Made by a program: the position numbers and the translations under genes
From: CAYVKM01 sp964452045
GTDB taxonomy: Bacteria; Calditrichota; Calditrichia; RBG-13-44-9
NCBI GenBank assembly: GCA_964452045.1
Contig: CAYVKM010000006.1
Span: 23,270-87,269 of the forward strand
Direction of reading: 5' to 3'
DNA: 64,000 bases
Shown: in pieces, positions 37,615 to 46,261 of the stretch
How positions within the stretch are numbered: the stretch's first letter is position 1
How the letters are laid out: every line of letters starts with the position of its first letter
The notes under the pieces: model-generated
Database searches by the model: none
What the model was told of the DNA's origin: nothing
The model's input: only the letters and a program-made list of their open reading frames with translations

Positions 37615-38901
37615 ATGAGAATTTACTTAACCTTTTTGTTTAAATTTTTACTTTTAATTGTCACCGCAGGATGGTCGCAAACGCTAATCTGGGAACCGAC
37701 CAGCGGCCCGGTTGGAGGTGATATTAAAGCACTGGCAATTAATGATAGCGGCCATATTTTTGCCGGGAGTTGGGTATTGGATGGTCAAATTTTCCGGTCC
37801 AAGGATAACGGTGATAACTGGGAACAGGTTACAGTATGGGGAGGTGGAAAATCTGTCTGGTCATTGGTAATCAACGATAGCGGGCATATTTTTGCTGGGA
37901 TTAATTCAGCAACTGGAGAAGGTGTCTACCGATCCGTGGATAATGGAGATACCTGGCAGGCATCTGGTAGTGGTATTACGAATACATCGGTAAATGACCT
38001 GGCTATTTCAGGTAATGGATCTATATTTGCCGCCACGGATTATGGTGTATTTCGGTCTTCGGATAACGGAGATACCTGGATTGAAGTTAATAATGGCCTA
38101 CCGGCACAAGATATATTTGCTTATGCAATAATTGTTAATCATAATGGTTACATTTTCGCAGGTACCGCCTTTGACGGAGTATTTAGATCGACTGACACCG
38201 GAGATTCCTGGGAGGAGAAAAATAATGGCCTCTTGAATCCCAATGTTTACTCATTGATGGTGAATGATAGTGGTTATGTATTTGTTGGACCGGAAAGTGG
38301 CAGAGGTATACATCGTTCCACAGATCAGGGTGAAACCTGGTTATATTTCGATCAGGGCTTTCCCTTGACTATGTATGGTAAAGTGGATTTGACCATAAAC
38401 TCAAATGGTTTTATTTTCGCAGGTTCTGAGTACGATAAGGTTTTTCGGTCCACAGATAATGGTGAAACCTGGATGGAATTCGGTACGGGATTAACCAATC
38501 CGCACATATGGTCGCTGGCAGTAAATACCCAAAACTATTTATTTGCCGGTTCAGCCGGTGACGGTGTTTTTAGGACAACCCAACCGACAACTTTTATTGA
38601 ATATGAAACAGGAAAGCTTCCACAGAATTTTTATTTAGAACAAAATTATCCTAATCCTTTTAATCCATACACTACAATTGCTTTTTCACTTCGGCAAGCC
38701 TCTAATATAAAAATGACTATTTATTCAGTTACCGGTGAGAAAGTGTCCGAGTTAATTGATGGATATGCAGAGATGGGTTATCATACGGTAAAATGGAACG
38801 GGAGAGACCAAAACGGTCATCCTGTTTCAACGGGAATCTATCTTTATGAGCTTGTTGCTGGTTCTCACCGTAAGGTAGGTAAGATGTTCCTGGTTAGATA
38901 A
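37615..38901 (+). CDS. Secreted Asp-box propeller protein with type IX sorting domain
   Basis: A 428-residue secreted protein. The ATG at 37615 is chosen because GGGGGG stands before it and a signal peptide follows (cleaved near GWSQ). About seven repeats carry NDSGHIFAG and RSxDNGDTW-type Asp-boxes, as in sialidase-like propellers. The last 85 residues contain LEQNYPNPFNPYTTI and YSVTGEKVSEL and end GKMFLVR, a canonical type IX secretion C-terminal domain. It should be exported across the outer membrane and anchored or released. No enzymatic residues are recognised. Confidence 0.85.
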   Translation: MRIYLTFLFKFLLLIVTAGWSQTLIWEPTSGPVGGDIKALAINDSGHIFAGSWVLDGQIFRSKDNGDNWEQVTVWGGGKSVWSLVINDSGHIFAGINSATGEGVYRSVDNGDTWQASGSGITNTSVNDLAISGNGSIFAATDYGVFRSSDNGDTWIEVNNGLPAQDIFAYAIIVNHNGYIFAGTAFDGVFRSTDTGDSWEEKNNGLLNPNVYSLMVNDSGYVFVGPESGRGIHRSTDQGETWLYFDQGFPLTMYGKVDLTINSNGFIFAGSEYDKVFRSTDNGETWMEFGTGLTNPHIWSLAVNTQNYLFAGSAGDGVFRTTQPTTFIEYETGKLPQNFYLEQNYPNPFNPYTTIAFSLRQASNIKMTIYSVTGEKVSELIDGYAEMGYHTVKWNGRDQNGHPVSTGIYLYELVAGSHRKVGKMFLVR

Positions 38902-38941
38902 TTCAAAATCGTGTATTTTCATTTTTCTTAAATTATTTATT

Positions 38942-38973
38942 AAAGCCTGTCTTTATTAAGTTAGGCTTTTTTT
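38942..38973 (+). terminator. Terminator after the secreted propeller gene
   Basis: The stem AAGCCT/AGGCTT with an inner CTT/AAG pair is followed by a run of seven T. Confidence 0.7.
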
Positions 38974-39100
38974 GTTCAATTCTCCCCCCTGAAAAAATTA
39001 GAATTAGTAGATAGCATTTTCTGATCTACTTTTTCCCGAATCCTTTGGGAGTGTTCCGGCGTTGGTATTATATTTAAGCTTTATTTTCAGAGAAAATTAG

Positions 39101-40516
39101 ATGAAAGAAATTGTTGATATAGAATCCGGTAGTATCGCCCGGGAACTGGGAATCAAACCGGGCGCAAAACTGTTGAGCATTAATGGAAATCCGGTCCGGG
39201 ATATGCTGGATTACCGTTTTTACGTTTCCGCCGAAGAGCTTGAAGTGCTGGTGGAACAGGATGGTGAGCAGATTGTTTTTGAGGTGGAGAAGGAACCGCA
39301 GGAAGATCTGGGTATTATCCTGGAAGACCTGAAGATGCGCAAATGCGGAAACAAATGTGTTTTCTGCTTTGTGCATCAGAATCCGAGAGGACTGCGTAAA
39401 TCTCTATATTTCAAGGATGAGGATTACCGTTTTTCCTTTCTGTTCGGCCATTACGTTACCCTCACCAATACCAAACAGCAAGATCTGGATCGGATTGTAG
39501 AGCAGCGGCTTACCCCGCTCTATGTATCGGTGCATGTCACCGATCCGGAATTGCGCAAATACATGATCGGCATCAAATATGATGACCATCTGCTGGAAAA
39601 AATCGAATATCTGACCAGCAATGGCATTGAGCTGAATTGCCAGATCGTTCTCTGCCCGGAACTCAATGACGGAGAGTACCTGGACCGGACCATTGCCGAT
39701 CTCAAGAAATTTTATCCCCGTGTCAGGTCAATTGCCATCGTGCCGGTGGGACTGACCGGTCACAGAAAGAATTTACCGGAGTTGAAACCAGTAACCCATA
39801 AATACAGTCTGCAACTCATGGAACTGATCGATCAAAAGCGAAAAGAGCTCAGGCAGGAATTGGGGAGCTCTTTTGTTTATCTCTCGGATGAATTTTACAT
39901 CCGGACCGGAAAGGAAGTCCCTCCGACCGAATACTACGAAGGATTTTATCAGCTGGAAAACGGGGTGGGGCTCATCCGGGATATGATCACCCGGTTTGAG
40001 GAAGAATTGCCTAAGCTTCAGCAGCGGGCTCCGGATATACACTTGACTCTGGTCAGTGGCAAACTGGGAGCTCAGGTATTAAAAAAATATTTTCTTCCCA
40101 GGTTAAAAACTGTTCCGAATCTGAAATTAGATCTGGTGCAAGTGACCAACCATTTTTTCGGAGAATCCATTGTTGTGGCAGGATTGCTGACCGGTCAGGA
40201 TATTTATCATGCCCTCGAAGAGAAATCATTAGGGGATTATGTCATTCTGCCACCCCGGGTGCTGAATCATGATCTGCTTTTTCTGGATGACTGGACAGCG
40301 GATGAACTGGAAAATAAATTAAATCGCAAAATATTTGTCTATCCCGATAGTTTCCTGCAATTGTTCGATAATATCGCAGCCCAGCAGCGGGCCAGAACCA
40401 CAGCGGAAGCAAAAAGAATCCGGCATACGGGACCTTCGCTTTATGTAGCTGAACACATGAAAAGCGGTGAAGAATGGTTCCAGATCGCGGCGGGATTGGA
40501 GACTTCTAGCGATTAA
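39101..40516 (+). CDS. DUF512 protein: PDZ domain plus radical-SAM-like Fe-S domain
   Basis: A 471-residue protein. Residues 1-65 form a PDZ-like domain (VDIESGSIARELGIKPGAKLLSINGNPV core). Then comes a CxxxCxxC motif at Cys82, Cys86 and Cys89 (KCGNKCVFCFVHQNP), the radical-SAM-type [4Fe-4S] signature, followed by the DUF512 C-terminal region (FYQLENGVGLIRDM, VVAGLLTGQDIYHAL, LPPRVLNHDLLFLDD). This family commonly lies next to der (engA), as here, which suggests a role tied to ribosome assembly or RNA modification, but the reaction is unknown. A 174-bp repeat separates it from der. Confidence 0.85.
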   Translation: MKEIVDIESGSIARELGIKPGAKLLSINGNPVRDMLDYRFYVSAEELEVLVEQDGEQIVFEVEKEPQEDLGIILEDLKMRKCGNKCVFCFVHQNPRGLRKSLYFKDEDYRFSFLFGHYVTLTNTKQQDLDRIVEQRLTPLYVSVHVTDPELRKYMIGIKYDDHLLEKIEYLTSNGIELNCQIVLCPELNDGEYLDRTIADLKKFYPRVRSIAIVPVGLTGHRKNLPELKPVTHKYSLQLMELIDQKRKELRQELGSSFVYLSDEFYIRTGKEVPPTEYYEGFYQLENGVGLIRDMITRFEEELPKLQQRAPDIHLTLVSGKLGAQVLKKYFLPRLKTVPNLKLDLVQVTNHFFGESIVVAGLLTGQDIYHALEEKSLGDYVILPPRVLNHDLLFLDDWTADELENKLNRKIFVYPDSFLQLFDNIAAQQRARTTAEAKRIRHTGPSLYVAEHMKSGEEWFQIAAGLETSSD

Positions 40517-40583
40517 ATGTAAATGATTTCTTCCCCAAATTTGGAAAACGGAATAAAATATCATGAAATATTATAAAATAAAA

Positions 40584-40757
40584 ATGGTATCATTTCGAGC
40601 GGAGTCCCGTGTAGCGGGACGAAGTCGAGAAATCTTGCCAGATAAAGAAGATTTCTCTGCGTCTGGCTGGTGCCCGTCTGGACAGCTTTGCCGGACAGGC
40701 ATTTCGTTTACTTTGTTCACTTCAGTCGCCTGCCTGCTGCAGGCAAAAAATGACCAT
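40584..40757. repeat. 174-bp MITE-like repeat with nested hairpins
   Basis: The outer ends atggtatcatttcg and aaaaaatgaccat are imperfect inverted repeats. Inside, ATTTCGAG...TCGAGAAAT encloses a GTCCCG/CGGGAC hairpin. Further palindromes follow (GTCTGGAC, GCCTGC/GCAGGC). The TCATTTCGAGCGGAGTCCCG-type core is of a kind seen as dispersed repeats in many genomes of this group (from memory, not checked). An open frame across it is rejected as coincidental. Confidence 0.65.
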
Positions 40758-40814
40758 ATTCAAAAAAACTCGGTTTAAGGAATGTTCATTTTAGTGTATT
40801 TAGGATAATCCTCA

Positions 40815-42134
40815 ATGAATCTCCCTATCGTCACCATCATCGGCCGGCCAAATGTGGGGAAATCAACCCTTTTTAACCGGATAATCAAAAAGCGAGAAGC
40901 CATTGTGGATGATCAACCTGGCGTGACCCGGGACCGGCTCTACGCGCAAACCGATTGGGCCGGGCAGGCATTTCTGCTGGTGGATACCGGGGGATATTTA
41001 CCTCAGGCCATAGATGAAATGGAATTTGCCATCCGGGAGCAGGTGGAAATTGCCATTGATCAAACAGATGTTATCCTGTTTGTGGTGGATTGTACCACCG
41101 GCATTACTGATTGGGATTTTAATATTGCACAGAAATTAAAAAAATCTGATAAAATGGTGATTCTTCTGGTAAATAAGGTGGATAATCAGGCACTGGAAGC
41201 CGAGGTGTATCAGTTCTATGGGCTGGGTTTGGGCGATCCATTAGGTGTCTCCGCTATTCATGGGCGGGCAATCGGAGATGCGCTGGATCTTCTGGTTGAA
41301 AAATTGAAAAAGGTCCCCGAACTTCCCGCTGTAGAAGACGCCATTAAACTGGCGGTAATCGGGCGGGAAAATGTGGGTAAATCATCTTTTGTGAATATGC
41401 TGATCGGCCAGAAGCGGTCAATTGTAACTTCCATACCGGGTACCACCCGGGATCCCATTGATTCCCCCCTGAATTATCAGAAAAGGAAATATCTTCTCAT
41501 TGATACCGCCGGATTGAAGCGCAAAGCCCGGATCAAAGAGAATGTTCTGTTTTACAGCCATATCAGAACCATGCGCAGTATCGAACGGGCCGATGTAGTG
41601 CTGTATTTTCTGGATGCCACTGAGGGACCTACCCGGCAGGATTTGAGGGTCGTTCACGATGCGGTTCGCCTCCGGAAGGGTATCGTTATTGCAGTGAATA
41701 AGTGGGATCTCATTCCCAAAAAAACCAACACCATGAAGGAATGGGAGCAGGCACTTTACGAAAGGATGGGGAGTTTTAATTTTGTCCCGATAATATTTAC
41801 TTCTGTTCTGGAAAAACAACGATTGTTTAAACTACTGGATATTGCCACAGAAATTTATCAGGAACGGCAGAAACATCTGAAGACCAGCGAATTAAATGAT
41901 GCACTTTTACCCATCATCAAAGAAACCAGCCCACCGGCGACTATGGGAAAAGAAATCAAGATAAACTATATTACTCAGGTACAGGACAATCCGCCGGTGT
42001 TTGCGTTTTTCTCGAATTTTCCTAGATTGATCGGGGAGAATTACAAACGTTTTTTAGAGAGAAAAATCCGGGAGCATTGGGGATTTATCGGTGTGCCGAT
42101 AACCATAACCTTTAAGGCAAAGCACAGGAAATAG
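40815..42134 (+). CDS. der: Ribosome-assembly GTPase Der (EngA)
   Basis: A 439-residue essential GTPase with two tandem G domains that help 50S subunit maturation. The first domain has GRPNVGKSTLFNRI, VDTGG and NKVD. The second has GRENVGKSSFVNML, IDTAGLKRKARIK and NKWD. A C-terminal KH-like domain ends in GVPITITFKAKHRK. The length is typical. It is preceded by the DUF512 gene and followed after 9 bases by a secreted metalloprotease gene. Confidence 0.97.
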   Translation: MNLPIVTIIGRPNVGKSTLFNRIIKKREAIVDDQPGVTRDRLYAQTDWAGQAFLLVDTGGYLPQAIDEMEFAIREQVEIAIDQTDVILFVVDCTTGITDWDFNIAQKLKKSDKMVILLVNKVDNQALEAEVYQFYGLGLGDPLGVSAIHGRAIGDALDLLVEKLKKVPELPAVEDAIKLAVIGRENVGKSSFVNMLIGQKRSIVTSIPGTTRDPIDSPLNYQKRKYLLIDTAGLKRKARIKENVLFYSHIRTMRSIERADVVLYFLDATEGPTRQDLRVVHDAVRLRKGIVIAVNKWDLIPKKTNTMKEWEQALYERMGSFNFVPIIFTSVLEKQRLFKLLDIATEIYQERQKHLKTSELNDALLPIIKETSPPATMGKEIKINYITQVQDNPPVFAFFSNFPRLIGENYKRFLERKIREHWGFIGVPITITFKAKHRK

Positions 42135-42143
42135 GGATATTCT

Positions 42144-43874
42144 ATGAAATCTTTTAAGAAATCTCATAGACTGGTTAATAGAAATGCTATGTTCTGCTCT
42201 TTCTTGATAATCTTTTATATCTCGCTCGTTTTGCCGCTTGGATTATTGAGTCAGTCGGCCAAAGGGATTAATAATTTAAATGACCAGGGAAAAGTATTAT
42301 CATTTACTGAAGATGGGGTGGTAAATCATAAATGTGGCTTCCCCCAGGTTCTGCAGACGGTCTTGTCCCAGAATCAAGAATTGACTAACTATCTTACTCA
42401 GCAGGTAGAGCTCGATTCTGTCTATTATTCAACCTCAGGGCATTTTATCATTCATTATGATGTAACGGATCCCTATGCCATTCCGGATTATGACCGAAAT
42501 CAGAATGGTACCAAAGATTACCTGGAATTTGTCTCAAAATCGTTCGATCGGGCCTGGCAAATCGAAGTTGATTCGCTTGAATTTAGACCACCTCCGGATT
42601 CTGCCGGATTAAGCCGTACTACGTATCATGTTTATTGCTACCGGTTGGGTTATGTCTATTCGGAAGAAATTTTTGGGAGCACTGTCCTGGATTATGAAAT
42701 TCCCAGCCTGCCCGGATTAAATTATGTAACTCATATTGATTTGAATGTGGATTTCAGTTTTGCTTTTTATCTTAATGAAGATCCTATTGTGCGGGATAGC
42801 ATGGCCATTGCCATTACCGCAGCGCATGAATTTAATCATGCCCTGCAGTGCGGATACCGTCTATGGCCCGATAATAATTTCTTTTATGATGTCTGGTTTA
42901 TCGAGAGTTCGGCCACATTTATGGAAGAAGTGGTGGCGCCGGAAATAAATGATTACCTGCAATATCTCCCCTGGTATTTTAGTCGAACAAGCCTTCCTCT
43001 GGATCAATCTTTGGGGGATATTACCGACTATGGGAAAGTTGTGGTTGAAATTATGTTGGGGGAATTATACGGCCATGATATCACCAGGAAAATCTGGACA
43101 AACATCCAACAGGAGCGAGCCTTGCCTGCAATGCAAAAAGTGTTGCTATCCCAAGGAACCGCTCTCTCCCGGGAAATGGTAAATCTGGCCACCTGGTTGT
43201 ATTATACCGGGGAGGATCGTTCCATCCCCGGCCAATTTTTCCCCGATGCACCGCTTTTTCCGGATCCTGATTTTATACCCGCCCATCCAGTTGCTCCAAC
43301 AGCCCAGACGCTTTTACAGGATTCCTTGCCCCGATTGGCGTTCCAGTGGTATGCTTCACCTTATCAAACTACCCAACCTATCAGCGCACTACTGGAAGTT
43401 CTGGAAGGATCGTCCGCCACTAACTTGTCTGCAGTCTATATCGATATGATGTCCCGGGCATACTATCAGATACCGGCATCAACCAGTTTTGAAATTCCGT
43501 TTCAATCCATTCCAGAATTCTTACCGTTTGCGATAGTCTCTACCGGATCGGAAGCCGGGGTACAAAATTATCGTTTGCTTTCCCGACCAAAGGTTATGGC
43601 TGCTACATCGGAAATCGTAGTATTCCCGCAACCGTTTGTTTTGTCCGAGCACCAGGCATACTTAACCTTCAAAAACATTCCTCCCCTGGCGCAACTCTTT
43701 ATTTTCAGCAGTAATGGCAAACATTTACAAACTCTACAAAACGATTCGCAATTACCTTACCTTTACTGGGACCTGACCACGAACCAGGGTAAGAAAGCCG
43801 GGAGTGGCGTTTATTTGTACCGCGTAAGAACCGATAACAATGAGGAAAATGGAAAATTTATTGTGATCCGGTAA
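42144..43874 (+). CDS. Secreted putative metalloprotease (MXAN_6640-type) with sorting domain
   Basis: A 576-residue exported protein. A signal segment lies near residues 15-38. The domain around residues 90-300 has HFIIHYDVTDPYAIPDYDRN-type features (HFIIHYD, DYDRNQNGTKDYLE) and a zinc motif HEFNH (about nucleotides 42826-42840) followed by a Glu in WFIESSATFMEE, as in gluzincin proteases. The C-terminal 85 residues form a FlgD/type-IX-like sorting fold (VYLYRVRTDNNEENGKFIVIR core). Zinc peptidase activity is inferred from the motif. The gene overlaps the 3-prime region of der in ribosome-site spacing, so the two are probably co-transcribed. Confidence 0.78.
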   Translation: MKSFKKSHRLVNRNAMFCSFLIIFYISLVLPLGLLSQSAKGINNLNDQGKVLSFTEDGVVNHKCGFPQVLQTVLSQNQELTNYLTQQVELDSVYYSTSGHFIIHYDVTDPYAIPDYDRNQNGTKDYLEFVSKSFDRAWQIEVDSLEFRPPPDSAGLSRTTYHVYCYRLGYVYSEEIFGSTVLDYEIPSLPGLNYVTHIDLNVDFSFAFYLNEDPIVRDSMAIAITAAHEFNHALQCGYRLWPDNNFFYDVWFIESSATFMEEVVAPEINDYLQYLPWYFSRTSLPLDQSLGDITDYGKVVVEIMLGELYGHDITRKIWTNIQQERALPAMQKVLLSQGTALSREMVNLATWLYYTGEDRSIPGQFFPDAPLFPDPDFIPAHPVAPTAQTLLQDSLPRLAFQWYASPYQTTQPISALLEVLEGSSATNLSAVYIDMMSRAYYQIPASTSFEIPFQSIPEFLPFAIVSTGSEAGVQNYRLLSRPKVMAATSEIVVFPQPFVLSEHQAYLTFKNIPPLAQLFIFSSNGKHLQTLQNDSQLPYLYWDLTTNQGKKAGSGVYLYRVRTDNNEENGKFIVIR

Positions 43875-44013
43875 GTCTGATTTTTTCGGGGTTTACTCGT
43901 CTATCCCTTTTTCTTAATTTTAACAGAAGTTTTACTTTGGTTACCATCAATTTGGATTTATTCATCTTGACTTTAATTTGTAAAATAACTTTATCCGGGG
44001 AAGTGTAGACGAC

Positions 44014-44661
44014 ATGGATATTGTTCTGCTTTCAGCGATAATCAGTTTCCTGGCCCTGGATATAACTATTGCGTTCCAGGTGTTGATCTCCAGTCCGATC
44101 TTTGCCTGTCCCATTCTGGGGTGGCTGTTAGGCGACGTTGAACTGGGTTTTGAGATGGGTTTCCTGCTTCAACTGCTATGGTTGGGAAGGATTCCGGCAG
44201 GTGCCTATATCGTACCGGAGGGAAACATAGCTTCGATGATCGCTACAGTTTTAGTGCTATTAAATAAGGATATCGGTTATCCCAATACAACATTAGCCAT
44301 TGTTTTTATCGAAAGTATTCTGATCAGTTACCTGGGAGCGGTTATTACCATTTACTATCGAAAATTTAATAATCGTGTTCTGGAAATCGTGGTAAAAGAA
44401 ATAGAAAATGTCCATTTTAAGATGACCCTTTTATTGGAGGCTGGAAGCGTATTTATTTATTTCCTTATGGTATTTATTATCTCGCTTGGAACCATCCTGC
44501 TCAGTCAGAAAATACTACCGCTGGTTATCCCTTTTCTGGGCGAGTTATGGGAAGAAGAATTTGTTGTGATTAAACCTCTGATCCTGGGCATTGGTTTGGC
44601 ATTCGTGCTGCCTATTTTTAAAGATGCCGTGTTAAAACGCCAAATAAGAAAAAATGGCTAA
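44014..44661 (+). CDS. PTS mannose/sorbose-family subunit IIC
   Basis: A 215-residue integral membrane protein with about six hydrophobic segments and the EII-Sor IIC signatures: SPIFACPILGWLLGDVELGFEMGFLLQLLWLG (core LGWLLGD, EMGFLLQLLWLG) and PAGAYIVPEGNIASMIA. IIC forms the sugar channel of mannose-type phosphotransferase systems with IID. Its stop overlaps the IID start by 8 bases. No IIA, IIB or enzyme I gene is in the window, so the phosphate relay is incomplete here. The sugar is unknown. Confidence 0.88.
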   Translation: MDIVLLSAIISFLALDITIAFQVLISSPIFACPILGWLLGDVELGFEMGFLLQLLWLGRIPAGAYIVPEGNIASMIATVLVLLNKDIGYPNTTLAIVFIESILISYLGAVITIYYRKFNNRVLEIVVKEIENVHFKMTLLLEAGSVFIYFLMVFIISLGTILLSQKILPLVIPFLGELWEEEFVVIKPLILGIGLAFVLPIFKDAVLKRQIRKNG

Positions 44662-45430
44662 TATGGAACAAAAAAAGATTACCCGTTTCGATTTATTCAA
44701 AGTTTTTACTGCCAGTTTTTTTATGCAGGCGGTATGGAATTTCCGGAGTTTATTGAGTATCGGATTTAGTCTTTCCTTTTTTCCCATCCTGGATAAATTA
44801 TGTTCCACACCCCAGGCAAAGCGCGAATTTTTCCAAAGACATCTCAAATTTTTTAATGCCCATCCTTATTTTGCTTCGTTCGCCCTGGGTATTTCCATCC
44901 GATTGGAGGAGTCACGGGCAATGGGTGAGCCCGACCAGTCAGAAACTATCGATCGTCTCAAGGATCTGCTTATCGGACCCCTGGGAGCGCTAGGAGATCG
45001 TTTGTTCTGGGCCACCATTAAACCGGCCTGCCTGATCTTCGGAATGCTTGGGATTTATCTGTCCCCCACTGTTCCTTTTAAGATTGCCAGTCTGATTATC
45101 ACATTCCTGTTATATAACATTCCCCATTTCTACTACCGTTATAAAGGCATCATTGAGGGTTATGAACATCCCTTGGATATTTATAAATTTGTCAGCCAGA
45201 ATCGCTTTGAAGGGATCAGAAGATTTTTTGTTCTTCTTTTCCTGTTAAGTCTGGGATCCTTTCTTTTGGTATATAACCAGAGTTTGTTAAGCCAGAATTT
45301 CTGGTTATTATTTGTCTTCTTGGGCTCAGTTATTCTTGCTTTTATCCTGGAAAAGTACTGGAAAAATTTTTATCTGGTGACGTTGGTTTTATTTGCTATT
45401 TTTATGGTGATCGGTATACTGCTATTCTGA
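44654..45430 (+). CDS. PTS mannose/sorbose-family subunit IID
   Basis: A 258-residue EIID protein: RFDLFKVFTASFFMQAVWNF, FFNAHPYFASFALGISIRLEE (core FFNAHP...GISIRLEE), and GPLGALGDRLFWATIKP are diagnostic. Two to four membrane segments lie in the C-terminal half. It is translated from within the end of the IIC gene, a sign of a fixed 1:1 complex. The ATG at 44654 or the next at 44663 could start it. HPr follows 31 bases downstream. Confidence 0.9.
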   Translation: MANMEQKKITRFDLFKVFTASFFMQAVWNFRSLLSIGFSLSFFPILDKLCSTPQAKREFFQRHLKFFNAHPYFASFALGISIRLEESRAMGEPDQSETIDRLKDLLIGPLGALGDRLFWATIKPACLIFGMLGIYLSPTVPFKIASLIITFLLYNIPHFYYRYKGIIEGYEHPLDIYKFVSQNRFEGIRRFFVLLFLLSLGSFLLVYNQSLLSQNFWLLFVFLGSVILAFILEKYWKNFYLVTLVLFAIFMVIGILLF

Positions 45431-45461
45431 TGACCTTAACTTTAAGGCAGTTCGTTAAGAG

Positions 45462-45728
45462 ATGATTGAAAAAGAATTAAAAATAATTAACCAAACCGGA
45501 CTTCATGCCCGTCCGGCAGCCATGCTGGTAAAAGTGACCGGAAAGTTCAAATCCGATATTTTGCTTTCCAAAGATGGTTACGAAGTGAATGGGAAAAGTA
45601 TAATGGGTGTCATGACCCTTGGGGCGGAAACCGGGAGCATAATTATAGTCCGGGTGGAGGGTGAGGATGAAAATGAAGCAATGAATGCCATTGAGGATTT
45701 GGTAAAGAATGAGTTCTATGAAGAGTAA
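45462..45728 (+). CDS. ptsH: Phosphocarrier protein HPr
   Basis: An 88-residue phosphocarrier. The phospho-histidine is His15 in TGLHARPAAMLV and the regulatory serine is Ser46 in NGKSIMGVMTLGAE, so it could be a target of an HPr kinase. It follows IIC and IID in the same direction. Enzyme I, which should phosphorylate it, is not in the window. Both sites being intact argues that it is a working PTS carrier or a regulatory HPr. Confidence 0.95.
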   Translation: MIEKELKIINQTGLHARPAAMLVKVTGKFKSDILLSKDGYEVNGKSIMGVMTLGAETGSIIIVRVEGEDENEAMNAIEDLVKNEFYEE

Positions 45729-46022
45729 AACCGTCTTCCTCCCATGAAAAATAAGTCTATTTAGCTTATTAAAATCCTTTTGCAATTTTGCCTGCCCTTA
45801 AATCTTAAATTCCAACAATCTGATGTGATCTTCGACACTTTTTATCCCATTTGTATCCCAACTATATTTCTATATGTTTTTTAAAAATAGCAGTTTATTC
45901 AAACTGATCGGATCGACAATATCCCGGCATTCGATTTGCTCATATCATGAATGTTGTTGGTATTAGATTTTAATTTGGAAGCTCCCGGGGAATTCCCAGG
46001 AAAAAATTAACAGGGAAGTTGC

Positions 46023-46244
46023 ATGGATTCAAAAAGCAAAGATGTGCTGATATGTGAAGATTGCCGGTTACAATTGCAGGATTTTGAGAGTCTGCTAAGT
46101 TTCATCAGAAGCAGATTGGATGTTATCGGAACTTCTATTTATTTGTTAGAAAATAATTGGTCAGACAAAACAAGTGATCCGGGAAAATATTTTAAAAAAA
46201 TTAATGATGAGATGGAATTAATCCGAAAATTAATAAACATATAA
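46023..46244 (+). CDS. Small protein resembling a degenerate kinase dimerisation helix
   Basis: A 73-residue protein beginning with a CxxC (CEDC) and followed by a two-helix pattern. The stretch IRSRLDVIGTSIYLLEN aligns with the HisKA helix of the next gene (IRTPLTIIKGYIDVLKN), sharing 7 of 17 positions, but has Ser where the phospho-His lies. AGGGAAG precedes the ATG. It ends 17 bases before the REC-kinase hybrid, so the two are probably co-translated. I infer that it may pair with or modulate that kinase; no known family was recognised. Confidence 0.6.
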   Translation: MDSKSKDVLICEDCRLQLQDFESLLSFIRSRLDVIGTSIYLLENNWSDKTSDPGKYFKKINDEMELIRKLINI

Positions 46245-46261
46245 TACAGTAGGAATAGGTT

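Noticed and set aside
40563..40778. A 71-codon open frame in the DUF512-der gap
   Set aside because: It lies across the repeat element, has no ribosome site, and its product simply translates the palindromes.
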